Assembly (NCBI GenBank): GCA_963730405.1
Contig: CAVSRW010000002.1
Span: 124,001 to 188,000 of the forward strand
DNA from: Gaiellasilicea sp963730405
GTDB lineage: Bacteria > Actinomycetota > Thermoleophilia > Gaiellales > Gaiellaceae
DNA: 64,000 nt
Direction of reading: 5' to 3'
Positions 6,913-15,515 of this stretch are shown here, piece by piece; the stretch's first letter is position 1; each line of letters starts with the position of its first letter. The position numbers were made by a program, and so were the translations under genes. The notes under the pieces were generated by a model. The model was given only the letters and a program-made list of their open reading frames with translations, was not told where the DNA came from and did not search any database.

Positions 6913-8412
6913 CTAGGCGCCCTTCTGCGCCTCGAGCTGCCGCGGCTCCCCGGCGTCGGCCGAGAGATCCGGATGCTCGTCGAAGCCGTACTTGACGACG
7001 GCGCGCTTCGCCGCCTTGACCTCGTCGAGGCGGCGCACGGGCCGGGAGGTCGGTGCCTCCTTCAGCAGCTCGGGGCTCTCCTCCGCCTCCCGCGCGATCG
7101 CGAGCATCGCGTCGACGAAGGCGTCGAGCCGCTCCTTCGGCTCCGTCTCGGTCGGCTCGATCATCAACGCCTCCGGGACGACGAGCGGGAAGTAGATCGT
7201 CGGCGGATGGAACCCGTAGTCCATCAGGCGCTTGGCGACGTCGAGCGCCGTCACGCCGTGCTCGCGCTTCAGAGTTCGTGCGCTGAGCACGAACTCGTGC
7301 ATCGCGAGCCGGTCGTACGGCAGGTCGTAGGCATCGCGGAGCCTCGCGAGCAGGTAGTTCGCGTTCAGGACGGCCGTCTCCGACATCTCGCGCAGCGCGG
7401 GGCCGTACGAGCGGATGTAGGCGTAGGAGCGGACGAAGACGCCGAACGGGCCGGTGAAGCCGCGCACCTTCCCGATCGACTTCGGCCGGTCGTGGTCGAG
7501 CCGGAACGCGTCCCCGACCTTGACGACCGCCGGCACGGGCAGGAACGGCTCCAGCTTCTTGCGCACGACGATCGGGCCACCGCCCGGGCCGCCGCCACCG
7601 TGCGGCTGCGAGAACGTCTTGTGCAGGTTGATGTGGACGATGTCGAAGCCCATGTCACCCGGGCGCGAGATCCCGCAGACCGCGTTCAGGTTGGCCCCGT
7701 CGTAGTAGAGCAGTGAGCCGGCGTCGTGGAAGATCTTCGCGACCTCCTCGATGTTCTCGTCGAAGAGGCCGAGCGTCGACGGGTTCGTCAGCATCAGCCC
7801 GGCCGTGCGCTCGTTCACCTTTGCGCGCAGGTCGTCGACGTCCAGGTTCCCGCGCGCGTCCGTCGCGACCTTCTCGAGCTTGTAGCCGGCCATGGTCACA
7901 CTCGCCGGGTTCGTGCCGTGGGCCGTGTCGGCGGTGATGATCGTGTCCCGCTGCTCGCCCTCGCCGATGTCCTCGAAGTAGGCGCGCATCAGCATCAGGC
8001 CGGTCAGCTCACCCTGCGAGCCGGCGGCGGGCTGGAGCGAACAGGCGTCGAGCCCGGCGACCTCCTGCAAGATCTCCTGCAGGCGCCACATCAGCTCGAG
8101 CGCCCCCTGCGCGCCCTCCTCCTCCTGATGCGGGTGCAGATCCTTGAAGCCGGGCAGCATCGCGAGCCGCTCGTTCACGCGCGGGTTGTGCTTCATCGTG
8201 CAGCTCCCGAGCGGGTAAAAGCCGGTGTCGATCCCGAAGTTCCGGGTCGAAAGCTCGGTGAAGTGGCGCACGAGCTCGGGCTCCGCCAGCTCCGGCAGCC
8301 GCGGCGGCTCGGCGCGGCGAAGCTCCTGCGGCACCTCGGCTGCAGGCAGGTCGTAGCGCGGGACGGTCGAGGCACGGCGTCCCGGCTTCGACTTCTCGTA
8401 GATCAGCTCCAT
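6913..8412 (-). CDS. gcvPB: Glycine dehydrogenase (decarboxylating) subunit 2
   Basis: This is the PLP-bearing half of the P-protein, which decarboxylates glycine and passes the aminomethyl group to the lipoyl arm of GcvH. The 499-residue length suits the split form. The segment HINLHKTFSQPHGGGGPG carries the Schiff-base lysine at about residue 265. FYPLGSCTMKHNP near the N-terminus is also family-specific. The ATG at 8412 overlaps the gcvPA stop by one base (TGATG). The two subunits act as a dimer of heterodimers. Confidence 0.96.
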   Translation of the reverse strand: MELIYEKSKPGRRASTVPRYDLPAAEVPQELRRAEPPRLPELAEPELVRHFTELSTRNFGIDTGFYPLGSCTMKHNPRVNERLAMLPGFKDLHPHQEEEGAQGALELMWRLQEILQEVAGLDACSLQPAAGSQGELTGLMLMRAYFEDIGEGEQRDTIITADTAHGTNPASVTMAGYKLEKVATDARGNLDVDDLRAKVNERTAGLMLTNPSTLGLFDENIEEVAKIFHDAGSLLYYDGANLNAVCGISRPGDMGFDIVHINLHKTFSQPHGGGGPGGGPIVVRKKLEPFLPVPAVVKVGDAFRLDHDRPKSIGKVRGFTGPFGVFVRSYAYIRSYGPALREMSETAVLNANYLLARLRDAYDLPYDRLAMHEFVLSARTLKREHGVTALDVAKRLMDYGFHPPTIYFPLVVPEALMIEPTETEPKERLDAFVDAMLAIAREAEESPELLKEAPTSRPVRRLDEVKAAKRAVVKYGFDEHPDLSADAGEPRQLEAQKGA

Positions 8413-9743
8413 CAGGCGCCCACCTCCCGGAGCACCTCGGCGAGCCTGTCGACGTCCGCTGGAGTGCGCTTCTCCGTCACCGCCACGAGCAGCACGTTGT
8501 CCATGCCTTCGTAGTCGCGTCCGATCGCGTAGCCGGGATGGACGCCGAGCTCGCGCGCGTCGCGGACGACGTCGCGCGCCGGACGGCTCGTCCGGAACGC
8601 GATCTCCTTGAACGTCGGCTTGTCCGGGAAGGCGAGCGGGAGGCCGAGGCGTTCTTTCGCGTAGGCGCCGAGCGCCATGCAGGTCTCGCCGACCTCGCGG
8701 ATCCCCTGCGGGCCGAGCCAGGAGAGGCACACGAGCCCGGCCAGCGCCAGCAGCGTCTGGTTGGTCGTGATGTTCGACGTCGCCTTCTCGCGCCGGATGT
8801 GCTGCTCGCGCGTTTGCAGCGTCAGCACGTAGCCGCGGTCGCCGTTCAGGTCGGTCGTCTCGCCGATGATCCTTCCCGGTAGCCGGCGCGTGTACTCCGC
8901 CTTCGAGGCGAGGAAGCCGTAGTGCGGGCCGGCGTAGGACTGATAGTTGCCGGCGCTCTGCCCCTCGCCGATCGCCAGGTCGGCGCCGTAGTTGCCCGGC
9001 GCCTCGAGCACGCCGAGAGAGATCGGGTCGACGTGCGCGATCGCGAGCGCGCCTGCGTCCTTCGCGGCCGCCGCGAGCTCCGGCGCGTTCTCGAGGATCC
9101 CGAAGACGTTCGGCTGCTGGAAGAGCACGGCCGCTGCGTCCTCGCTCGCGTCCCGCAGCGCCGCCGGGTCGACGACGCCGCCCTCGTGCGGCACCTCGAC
9201 GACTTCGAGCCCGAAGCCGACCGCGTAGGTCTTCACGACCTGGCGCACCTGCGGGTTCAGCGTCTCGGCGAGCACGACGCGCGAGCGGCCGGTCGCGTGC
9301 TTGGCGACGAGGCATGCGTCGGCGGCCACCGTTGTGCCGTCGTACCCGGATGCGTTCGAGACGTCCATCCCGGTCAGCTCGCAGATCGCCGTCTGGTACT
9401 CGAAGATCGCCTGCAGGACGCCCTGGCTCATCTCGGGCTGGTACGGCGTGTAGGCGGTCAGGAACTCGCCGCGCTGGAGCACCGCGTCGACGACCGCGGG
9501 TACGTAGTGGTCGTAGATGCCCATGCCGAGGAACGAGAGCTCCTCGGTCGTGTCCACGTTCCTCGCCGCGAGCTCCTCGAGGTGGCGGCTCAGCTCGGCT
9601 TCGGAGAGCGCCGGCTCGAGATCGAGCTCGCGGTCGAAACGGACGCCGGCAGGTATGTCCCGGAAGAGCTCGTCGACCGAGGCGACGCCGATCGCCTCGA
9701 GCATCTCCTCGCGGTCGGCGTCGGTGGTGGAGAGCTGCGCCAC
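8412..9743 (-). CDS. gcvPA: Glycine dehydrogenase (decarboxylating) subunit 1
   Basis: This is the N-terminal half of the split P-protein, 443 residues from a GTG start. Markers include SFLGMGIYDHYVPAVVD, FLTAYTPYQPEMSQG and YEGMDN near the end, all typical of GcvPA. The subunit lacks the PLP lysine, which lies in GcvPB, and completes the active site. It follows gcvH on the minus strand after a gap of 67 nt, so transcription through the operon is expected. Split P-proteins occur in many Gram-positive bacteria and archaea. Confidence 0.95.
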   Translation of the reverse strand: MAQLSTTDADREEMLEAIGVASVDELFRDIPAGVRFDRELDLEPALSEAELSRHLEELAARNVDTTEELSFLGMGIYDHYVPAVVDAVLQRGEFLTAYTPYQPEMSQGVLQAIFEYQTAICELTGMDVSNASGYDGTTVAADACLVAKHATGRSRVVLAETLNPQVRQVVKTYAVGFGLEVVEVPHEGGVVDPAALRDASEDAAAVLFQQPNVFGILENAPELAAAAKDAGALAIAHVDPISLGVLEAPGNYGADLAIGEGQSAGNYQSYAGPHYGFLASKAEYTRRLPGRIIGETTDLNGDRGYVLTLQTREQHIRREKATSNITTNQTLLALAGLVCLSWLGPQGIREVGETCMALGAYAKERLGLPLAFPDKPTFKEIAFRTSRPARDVVRDARELGVHPGYAIGRDYEGMDNVLLVAVTEKRTPADVDRLAEVLREVGA

Positions 9744-9810
9744 TATTCCCGCTCCGGCATCGGCAAAGCCGTTACCTGCGCTCCTGGAATGAGCTCCGTC
9801 GAGCCTACGC

Positions 9811-10206
9811 TCATTGTTCGGCCAGCTGCTGCTTGTACGTGTCGACGTCGAGCAGGGCGTCGACCTCGGACGGGTCGGCGAGCCGGATCCGGACGAGCCA
9901 ACCCTCGCCGTACGGATCCTCGTTCACGGTCTCGGGCGCGTCGACGACTTTCTGGTTCACCTCGAGGATCTCGCCGGAGAGGGGCGCGATCACGTCCGAG
10001 ACGGCCTTGACCGACTCGACCTCGCCGTACGACGCGTCCTTCGAGGTCGAGCTGCCCTCGGTGGGCGGCTCGAAGTGCACGAGCTCGCCGAGCGCGTCCT
10101 GCGCGAACCAGGTCACGCCGAGGGTCGCTTCGTCGCCCTCGATCCGCGCCCAGTCGTGCTCGCGGTGGTACTTGAGACCCTCGGGGTAGTCCTCCGACGC
10201 GGCCAA
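9811..10206 (-). CDS. gcvH: Glycine cleavage system H protein
   Basis: This lipoyl carrier shuttles the aminomethyl group between P, T and L proteins. The 131-residue length is normal. The lipoylation lysine is K67 in YGEVESVKAVSDVIAPLSGE. The start is a TTG placed directly after the gcvT stop. A GAGAGGAG stretch at the end of gcvT serves as ribosome binding site, and no ATG or GTG is available nearby. No lpd (L-protein) gene lies in the window, so the system must use one encoded elsewhere. Confidence 0.94.
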   Translation of the reverse strand: MAASEDYPEGLKYHREHDWARIEGDEATLGVTWFAQDALGELVHFEPPTEGSSTSKDASYGEVESVKAVSDVIAPLSGEILEVNQKVVDAPETVNEDPYGEGWLVRIRLADPSEVDALLDVDTYKQQLAEQ

Positions 10207-11259
10207 CTAGCGCTCCTCTCGCTTGTAGATCGGTTTCGGGACGACCGTCGCACGGCGCTCGTTGCCGCGGACGTCGATCTGGAGCTCGGTGCCGGGCTTC
10301 GCGGACGCGGCCGGGACGTAACCCATCCCGATGCCCCGGTCGAGCATCGGGCTGTGCGTGCCCGAGGTGACGTGGCCGCCGCCGACGACCGGCATGCCGT
10401 TCCGCGGGATCGCCTTCTCCTCCATCACGAACGCGACGAGCTTCTGCTCCGGGCCCGCCTCCTTGACCCTGCGCAGCTCGTCGACGCCGCTGAACTCCTT
10501 GCCGAGCGCGCACGTCCAGGCGAGTCCTGCCGAGATCGCGTCCGTCTCCTCGGTGATGTCGTTGCCGTGCAGCGGGTAGCAGACCTCGAGCCGAAGGGTG
10601 TCGCGGGCGCCGAGCCCAGCGGGAGCGACGCCGCGGGCGACGATCGCGTCCCAGAGCTCCTCGGCATCCTCGGCCGGGCACATCAGCTCGACACCGAGCT
10701 CGCCCGTGTACCCGGTGCGGTTGACCATCACCTCGACGCCGTCGAGCTCGCCCATCGCATGCGTGAAGGGCGTCGCCTCCGGCAGACCGAGCCGGTCGAG
10801 CGAACGGGGGCCCTGCACGGCGAGCAGCGCATACTCGTCGGAGGCGTCGCGGACCTCCGAGCCGCGGATCTCGCGCTCCTTCATCCACGCGTAAGCGGCG
10901 TCGCGGTTGCCGGCGTTGACGACGACGAGGTAGTGGTGCGCGTCGATCCGGTAGGCGATCAGGTCGTCGACGATCCCGCCGCGGTCGTTCGTCAGCAGCG
11001 TGTACTGGGCCTCGCCGTCACCGATCTTGTCGAGGTCGTTCGAGAGCAGGGACTGGAGCAGTTCGTGCGCTGTCGGCCCCTCGACGTGGAACTGGCCCAT
11101 GTGCGAGACGTCGAACACGCCGGCGTCCGTCCGCACGGCCTTGTGCTCCGGGATCACGCCCTCGTACTGGACGGGCATCTCCCAGCCGGCGAACGGAACC
11201 ATCCGCGCGCCCGCGGCGACATGGCGGGCGTGGAGCGGCGTGCGGAGGAGCGTCTGCAC
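10207..11259 (-). CDS. gcvT: Glycine cleavage system T protein (aminomethyltransferase)
   Basis: GcvT transfers the aminomethyl carbon to tetrahydrofolate, giving 5,10-methylene-THF and ammonia. The 350-residue protein has FDVSHMGQF, LLSNDL and GYTGELGVEL, all family hallmarks. A longer reading frame starts at 11289. The GTG at 11259 is preferred because it opens QTLLRTPLHARHVAAGARMVPF, the usual N-terminus, and lies 7 nt after a TAGAGT box at 11272-11267 (minus strand). That arrangement makes the operon leaderless. It is the first gene of gcvT-gcvH-gcvPA-gcvPB. Confidence 0.95.
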   Translation of the reverse strand: MQTLLRTPLHARHVAAGARMVPFAGWEMPVQYEGVIPEHKAVRTDAGVFDVSHMGQFHVEGPTAHELLQSLLSNDLDKIGDGEAQYTLLTNDRGGIVDDLIAYRIDAHHYLVVVNAGNRDAAYAWMKEREIRGSEVRDASDEYALLAVQGPRSLDRLGLPEATPFTHAMGELDGVEVMVNRTGYTGELGVELMCPAEDAEELWDAIVARGVAPAGLGARDTLRLEVCYPLHGNDITEETDAISAGLAWTCALGKEFSGVDELRRVKEAGPEQKLVAFVMEEKAIPRNGMPVVGGGHVTSGTHSPMLDRGIGMGYVPAASAKPGTELQIDVRGNERRATVVPKPIYKREER

Positions 11260-11266
11260 GGCGCTG

Positions 11267-11272
11267 ACTCTA
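11267..11272 (-). promoter_or_regulatory. -10 box of the gcv operon, leaderless promoter
   Basis: TAGAGT on the minus strand, seven bases before the GTG of gcvT. With no 5' leader there is no room for a glycine riboswitch between this start site and the gene. Confidence 0.5.
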
Positions 11273-11289
11273 ACGACTGCGGAAAGCAC

Positions 11290-11313
11290 GAGGCCCCGGC
11301 GAACCGGGGCCTC
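11290..11313 (-). terminator. Hairpin downstream of ftsZ
   Basis: A perfect 10-bp stem, GAGGCCCCGG paired with CCGGGGCCTC, closes on a TTCG tetraloop in the minus-strand sense. It lies 95 nt after the ftsZ stop and before the gcv promoter. No T tract follows, so it is an intrinsic terminator of the T-poor kind often seen in GC-rich actinobacteria, or a Rho-assisted end. A smaller dyad (ACCGAC and GTCGGT, 11330-11347) lies between it and ftsZ. Confidence 0.6.
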
Positions 11314-11407
11314 GGACCGGGTCTCCTAAACCGACCGGGCAGTCGGTCAAGAGGGCATGGGCGGCACGATTCCGCACGCGCCGGAACTCCAAACATCGAG
11401 CGCCGGA

Positions 11408-12478
11408 TCAGCTGTCGCGCAGGAAGGACGGGATCTCGAGATCCGCGTCCGAGCGCTCGGCCGGCTTCTGCTGCTCGCCGTTGCCGCCGGCCGCCACGGG
11501 CTGGGTCGCCTCGACGCGGCGGCGGCGCCGCTGGGCGCCGAAGCCGGTGGCGATGACGGTGACCCGCACCTCGTCGCCGAGGGAGTCGTCGATGACTGCG
11601 CCGAAGATCACGTTCGCGTTCTGGTCGGCGGCGCCGGTGACGACCTCGGCCGCCTCGTTGACCTCGAAGAGCCCGAGCTCGGTCCCGCCGGTGACGTTGA
11701 GGAGGATGCCCGTCGCGCCGTCGACCGACTGCTCGAGAAGGGGTGAGGAGACGGCGGTGCGTGCTGCCTCGGCGGCGCGGTTCTCGCCCGAGGCGGTCCC
11801 GATCCCCATCAGCGCCGAGCCGGCATCGCGCATGATCGTGCGCACGTCGGCGAAGTCGAGATTCACGATCCCCGGAACGGTGATCAGGTCGGTGATCCCC
11901 TGCACGCCCTGGCGGAGGATGTCGTCGGCGATCCGGAAGGCCTCGGTCACCGGTGTGCGCTTCTCGACCACCTGGAGCAGGCGGTCGTTCTCGATCACGA
12001 TCAGCGTGTCGACCCGGTCGCGGAGGTTCTGGATCCCGACCTCGGCCTGATCCGCCCGGCGGCGACCCTCGAACGCGAAGGGCTTCGTGACGACGCCGAC
12101 CGTGAGCGCCTCGAGCTCCCGGCCGAGCTCGGCCACGATCGGCGCGCCTCCGGTGCCCGTGCCGCCGCCCTCGCCGGCGGTGACGAAGATCATGTCGGCG
12201 CCCTTCAGCGCCTCTTTCAGCTCGTCGCGGCTCTCCTGCGCGGCGGCCTGGCCGACAGCGGGGTCGGCGCCGGCGCCGAGCCCGCGCGTCGCGTGGGAGC
12301 CGATGTGGATCTTCACGTCGGCGTCCGCCATCAGCAGCGCCTGCGCGTCCGTGTTCACCGCGATGAACTCGACGCCGCCGAGGCCCGCGTCGACCATGCG
12401 GTTGACCGCGTTCGTGCCGCCGCCGCCGACGCCGACGACCTTGATCACCGCGAGGTAGTTGCCTGAGGAATCTCTCAT
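11408..12478 (-). CDS. ftsZ: Cell division protein FtsZ
   Basis: FtsZ is the tubulin-like GTPase that forms the division ring. The 356-residue protein has the tubulin signature GGGTGTG at about residues 104-110, VGVGGGGTNAVNRM near the N-terminus and the T7 region NLDFADV. It ends with a variable linker and EIPSFLRDS, the C-terminal peptide that binds membrane tethers. No ftsA lies upstream, so another tether such as SepF must be used; none is visible here. A consensus promoter precedes the gene, and a strong hairpin follows it. Confidence 0.98.
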   Translation of the reverse strand: MRDSSGNYLAVIKVVGVGGGGTNAVNRMVDAGLGGVEFIAVNTDAQALLMADADVKIHIGSHATRGLGAGADPAVGQAAAQESRDELKEALKGADMIFVTAGEGGGTGTGGAPIVAELGRELEALTVGVVTKPFAFEGRRRADQAEVGIQNLRDRVDTLIVIENDRLLQVVEKRTPVTEAFRIADDILRQGVQGITDLITVPGIVNLDFADVRTIMRDAGSALMGIGTASGENRAAEAARTAVSSPLLEQSVDGATGILLNVTGGTELGLFEVNEAAEVVTGAADQNANVIFGAVIDDSLGDEVRVTVIATGFGAQRRRRRVEATQPVAAGGNGEQQKPAERSDADLEIPSFLRDS

Positions 12479-12553
12479 CGAAGGAGTGTCTCGACCTCTC
12501 TCGACCTGAAGCTCGAGTTGAGCATCGTACTGACCACGTTCCTTTCCGCGTGC

Positions 12554-12582
12554 AGGGTACGTCTCCTTGTCGGTCGTGTCAA
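12554..12582 (-). promoter_or_regulatory. Promoter of ftsZ (sigma-70 type)
   Basis: On the minus strand TTGACA (12582-12577) and TACCCT (12559-12554) are 17 nt apart. The -35 box overlaps the ftsQ stop codon. It gives ftsZ its own transcription start with a leader of about 70 nt, in addition to readthrough from the dcw operon. Confidence 0.65.
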
Positions 12583-13451
12583 TCGGAATCTGAAGGTTCG
12601 GTCGAGCCAGAACTCTCGACCTCGACCTGAGAGTTGAGGTTCTCGCCGGCGACGGGCCGCTCCGGGACGCTGACGTCGAGGTAGCCGCTCAGGTCGCCCA
12701 GCTGCGGCAGCACCCTTCGGGCGACCTCGAGCTTGACGGCGAGATCTGTCGCCTCGCCGAGGCGGAGCTCGATCCCCGAGCGGAGCGACATCGTCAGGCC
12801 GTTGCGGTCGACGGTGACGGCGGTCACTCGAGTTGGCAGCGGCCGCTCGACGAGCGGCGCGACCGCAGCGACCGCGCGCAGCTCGAGGCCGCGCAGCGAC
12901 TCCCCCACGCGGACGTCGACGTCGCGCTTCAGCCAGATCCGCGGCAGGCCGGGCCGCTCTCCCTTTTCGAGAGCTGCGACGACCCGGCCGCCCGAAGCGG
13001 CCAGCCACGACGCCGAGCCCTGGCGCAGCACGGCGACTGGAACCTCGGAAACGACGGCGATCCGAAGCGTGTGCGGAAAGGCGCGGTCGAAGGTCGCGGA
13101 CGCGACCATCGGAACGTTCTCCGCGCGGCGGGCGAGATCGGCCAGGTCGAGTTCGAGCAGGCTCTCGCCGAGCGCGGGAGCCAGCGCCTCACGAACGTCT
13201 TCCGCGACCGTGGGCGGCGCACCCTCGACGGCGACCAGGTCGACCGCAAAGGCGGACGTCGTGCGCGCGGCTGCGTAGAGACCGAGCCCCGTCAGCAGGA
13301 TCAGGAGCCCGGTGAGCACGGAGCGGCCGGAGGGAACGAACCGGAACAGCTCGAGGCGATCGCCCGAGGCGCTGCGCGGAACCGAGACAACAGCGCTTGC
13401 CGCGCGCGCACGGGGGCGCGAACGGTTCCGAGATCCTCTCCCTCCGGCCAC
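12579..13451 (-). CDS. ftsQ: Cell division protein FtsQ
   Basis: This is a single-pass divisome protein that links the early ring to FtsW/FtsI. The 290-residue protein has a basic cytoplasmic tail, one membrane segment (about residues 45-65, VLTGLLILLTGLGLYAAA) and an extracytoplasmic POTRA domain beginning VDLVAVEGAPPTVAEDV. The FtsQ domain follows (HTLRIAVVSEVPVAVL and WLAASGGRVV). The start is the GTG at 13451. Its position between murB and ftsZ is the standard actinobacterial order. Confidence 0.92.
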   Translation of the reverse strand: MAGGRGSRNRSRPRARAASAVVSVPRSASGDRLELFRFVPSGRSVLTGLLILLTGLGLYAAARTTSAFAVDLVAVEGAPPTVAEDVREALAPALGESLLELDLADLARRAENVPMVASATFDRAFPHTLRIAVVSEVPVAVLRQGSASWLAASGGRVVAALEKGERPGLPRIWLKRDVDVRVGESLRGLELRAVAAVAPLVERPLPTRVTAVTVDRNGLTMSLRSGIELRLGEATDLAVKLEVARRVLPQLGDLSGYLDVSVPERPVAGENLNSQVEVESSGSTEPSDSD

Positions 13452-13482
13452 GGGCGGGACTTCGCCGCCGGCCGGGCGCTTC

Positions 13483-14355
13483 CTACGTCACCGCGATCGC
13501 GCCGAGCAACTGCACCTCGTGCTCCAACTCGACACCGAATTGCTCGCGCGCGCGGCGGCGGGCCTCGGCCAGCAGCGCGAGCGCGTCCACCGTGGTCGCT
13601 CCGCCCGCGTTCTCGACGAAGTTCGCGTGCATCGGCGAGATCATCGCGCCGCCGATCGCGTGGCCTTTGAGGCCGCAGGCTTCGAGCATCCGCCCTGCTC
13701 CGAGGTCGTGATCGGGGTTCTTGAAGACGCTGCCGAACGTGCGCTTGTTCGTCGGCTGGGTCGCCTTGCGCCGGGCGATCAGCTCTCGGACCGTCAGCTT
13801 GATCTCCTCGGTCGGCCGCGGTGTCAGCTGGTACTCGACCTCTGCCACGACCTGGCCGGGCCGCAGCTCCGAGTGCCGATACGAAAGCCCGAGCTCGTCC
13901 CCCGTCAGCCAGGCGTCTCCGTCGGCCGTCGCAATGCGCGCACGAACGAGGATCTCCGACCAGTCGCTGCCGTACGCTCCGGCGTTCATTCGGACGCCGC
14001 CTCCGGCGGTGCCCGGGATCGCGCAGGCGAACTCGAAGCCACCCAGCCCGGCCTCACGCGCCCGGTGGAGGCAGACGGCGTTGGTCGCGCCGCCGCCCGC
14101 AACCAGCGACGTCCCGTCGACGCGCACGGCGGCCAGGTCGCCGTCGAGCTTGAGCACGAGCGCGTCGACGCCCTCGTCCGCAGCGAGCAGGTTCGAGCCG
14201 AGGCCGACCGTGGCGACCGGCAGGCCGCGCTCCGCCGCCCAGGCGAGCGCCTCCTCGAGCTCGGCGAGCGTGGACGGCCGAGCGAAGGCGGCCGCAGGAC
14301 CGCCCGTCCCGATCGTGGTCAGACGTGCGAGCTCGACGTTCTCCTCGATCCTCAC
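13483..14355 (-). CDS. murB: UDP-N-acetylenolpyruvoylglucosamine reductase
   Basis: MurB uses FAD and NADPH to reduce the enolpyruvyl group and form UDP-N-acetylmuramate. The 290-residue protein has the FAD-binding segment GLPVATVGLGSNLLAADEG, IPGTAGGGVRMNAGAYGSD, the LSYRHSEL motif and GSVFKNP. The last of these is typical of the shorter Gram-positive type. GTG at 14355 overlaps the murC stop as GTGA. It supplies the substrate for MurC, its upstream neighbour. Confidence 0.96.
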   Translation of the reverse strand: MRIEENVELARLTTIGTGGPAAAFARPSTLAELEEALAWAAERGLPVATVGLGSNLLAADEGVDALVLKLDGDLAAVRVDGTSLVAGGGATNAVCLHRAREAGLGGFEFACAIPGTAGGGVRMNAGAYGSDWSEILVRARIATADGDAWLTGDELGLSYRHSELRPGQVVAEVEYQLTPRPTEEIKLTVRELIARRKATQPTNKRTFGSVFKNPDHDLGAGRMLEACGLKGHAIGGAMISPMHANFVENAGGATTVDALALLAEARRRAREQFGVELEHEVQLLGAIAVT

Positions 14356-15515
14356 CGGAGCGCCTCCAGAATCAGCGCTCCCGCACGCTCGACATCGCCG
14401 GCGCCGACCGTCAGGACGACGTCTCCCGGACGCGCCCACGACGCGACGAGCCGCGCGCCGTCCTCGACCGTCGGCGCCCAGCCGGCCCGGACGCCTGGGC
14501 CGAGAGCATCCACGACGAGCTTGCCGCTCACGCCCTCCACCGGCTCCTCGCGGGCACGGTAGATCTCGGTCACGCACGCCGCGTCGGCGGTCGAAAGAGC
14601 TGCCCCGAGCTCGCGCCCGAGATGGCGCGTGCGCGAGTAGAGGTGGGGCTGGAACAGCACCAGCACGCGGCCGTTCATCCGCTCACGGGCAGCGGCCACG
14701 GTCGCCTCGATCTCCGACGGGTGGTGGGCGTAGTCGTCGACGACCGTGATGCCGTTCCTCTCCCCGACCACGTCGTAACGTCGGCCCGCGCCCCGGAAGC
14801 GCGCGAGCACCGGCTCGGCCTCGACCCGCGGCACGCCCGCGAGCTCGAGGGCGGCGAGGGCCGCGGCGGCATTACGCCGGTTGTGCTCGCCCGGGACGGC
14901 GAGCTCGAGCGCCGCCGGCTCGTGCTCCCACCCGCGAACGACCTGCGGCACGGTCGCGAGCCAGCGGTCGAACAGCTCCTCCACCTCCGCCGTCGAGGAG
15001 AAGGTCGAATGGTGGTCGAGCTCGACGTTCGTGACGACCGCGATCTCGGGACGGAGCTGCTCGACCGTGCGGTCCGACTCGTCGCCCTCGACGACGAGCC
15101 AGCCCTCCCCCGCGCCGGCGTTCCCGCCGAGCTGAGCGATCTCGCCGCCGACGAGCCAGGCCGGATCCAGGCCGAGCTCCGCCAGGGTGAAGGCGATCAT
15201 CCCCGTGGTCGTCGTCTTTCCGTGCGCGCCGGCGACCACGATCGAACGGCGGAGCGAGACGAGCTCGGCGAGGAACTCGGCGCGAGAGGTTCCGGGGACG
15301 CCCGGATACGCGCTCGAGACGACGGCTTCCCACCCCTCGGGGACGACAGGCTCGGCGGCGATCTCCACGCGGACGCCGTCGAGGCGGCGCAGGTACGGCG
15401 TCTCGACTCGGTCCCAGCCGCCCACCTCGGCGCCCCAGGCCCGGGAGAGGAACGCGTACGACGAGAGGCCGGCGCCGCCGATGCCGACGAACCAGAGCCG
15501 CCTACCCTCGAGCAA
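14352..15515 (-). CDS. murC: UDP-N-acetylmuramate--L-alanine ligase
   Basis: MurC adds L-alanine to UDP-MurNAc with ATP. The 387-residue protein has the Rossmann start FVGIGGAGLSSYAFL, the Mur ligase P-loop GAHGKTTTTGMIA and NVELDHHSTF. It also has the VVDDYAHHPSEIEATV motif that marks MurC. It is somewhat shorter than the usual 450 or so residues, though all domains are present. The start is a TTG at 15515, with GAGGAG about 10 nt upstream. It overlaps the last 14 bases of murG. Confidence 0.95.
   Translation of the reverse strand: MLEGRRLWFVGIGGAGLSSYAFLSRAWGAEVGGWDRVETPYLRRLDGVRVEIAAEPVVPEGWEAVVSSAYPGVPGTSRAEFLAELVSLRRSIVVAGAHGKTTTTGMIAFTLAELGLDPAWLVGGEIAQLGGNAGAGEGWLVVEGDESDRTVEQLRPEIAVVTNVELDHHSTFSSTAEVEELFDRWLATVPQVVRGWEHEPAALELAVPGEHNRRNAAAALAALELAGVPRVEAEPVLARFRGAGRRYDVVGERNGITVVDDYAHHPSEIEATVAAARERMNGRVLVLFQPHLYSRTRHLGRELGAALSTADAACVTEIYRAREEPVEGVSGKLVVDALGPGVRAGWAPTVEDGARLVASWARPGDVVLTVGAGDVERAGALILEALR

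Noticed and set aside
11314..11340. A tRNA-like anticodon loop (GGTCTCCTAAACC) on the plus strand.
   Set aside because: There is no acceptor stem, no D arm and no T-loop sequence at the right distances. It is part of the spacer near the ftsZ hairpin.
11260..11407. A glycine riboswitch in front of the gcv operon.
   Set aside because: None of the conserved glycine aptamer motifs is present, and the promoter box leaves no leader.
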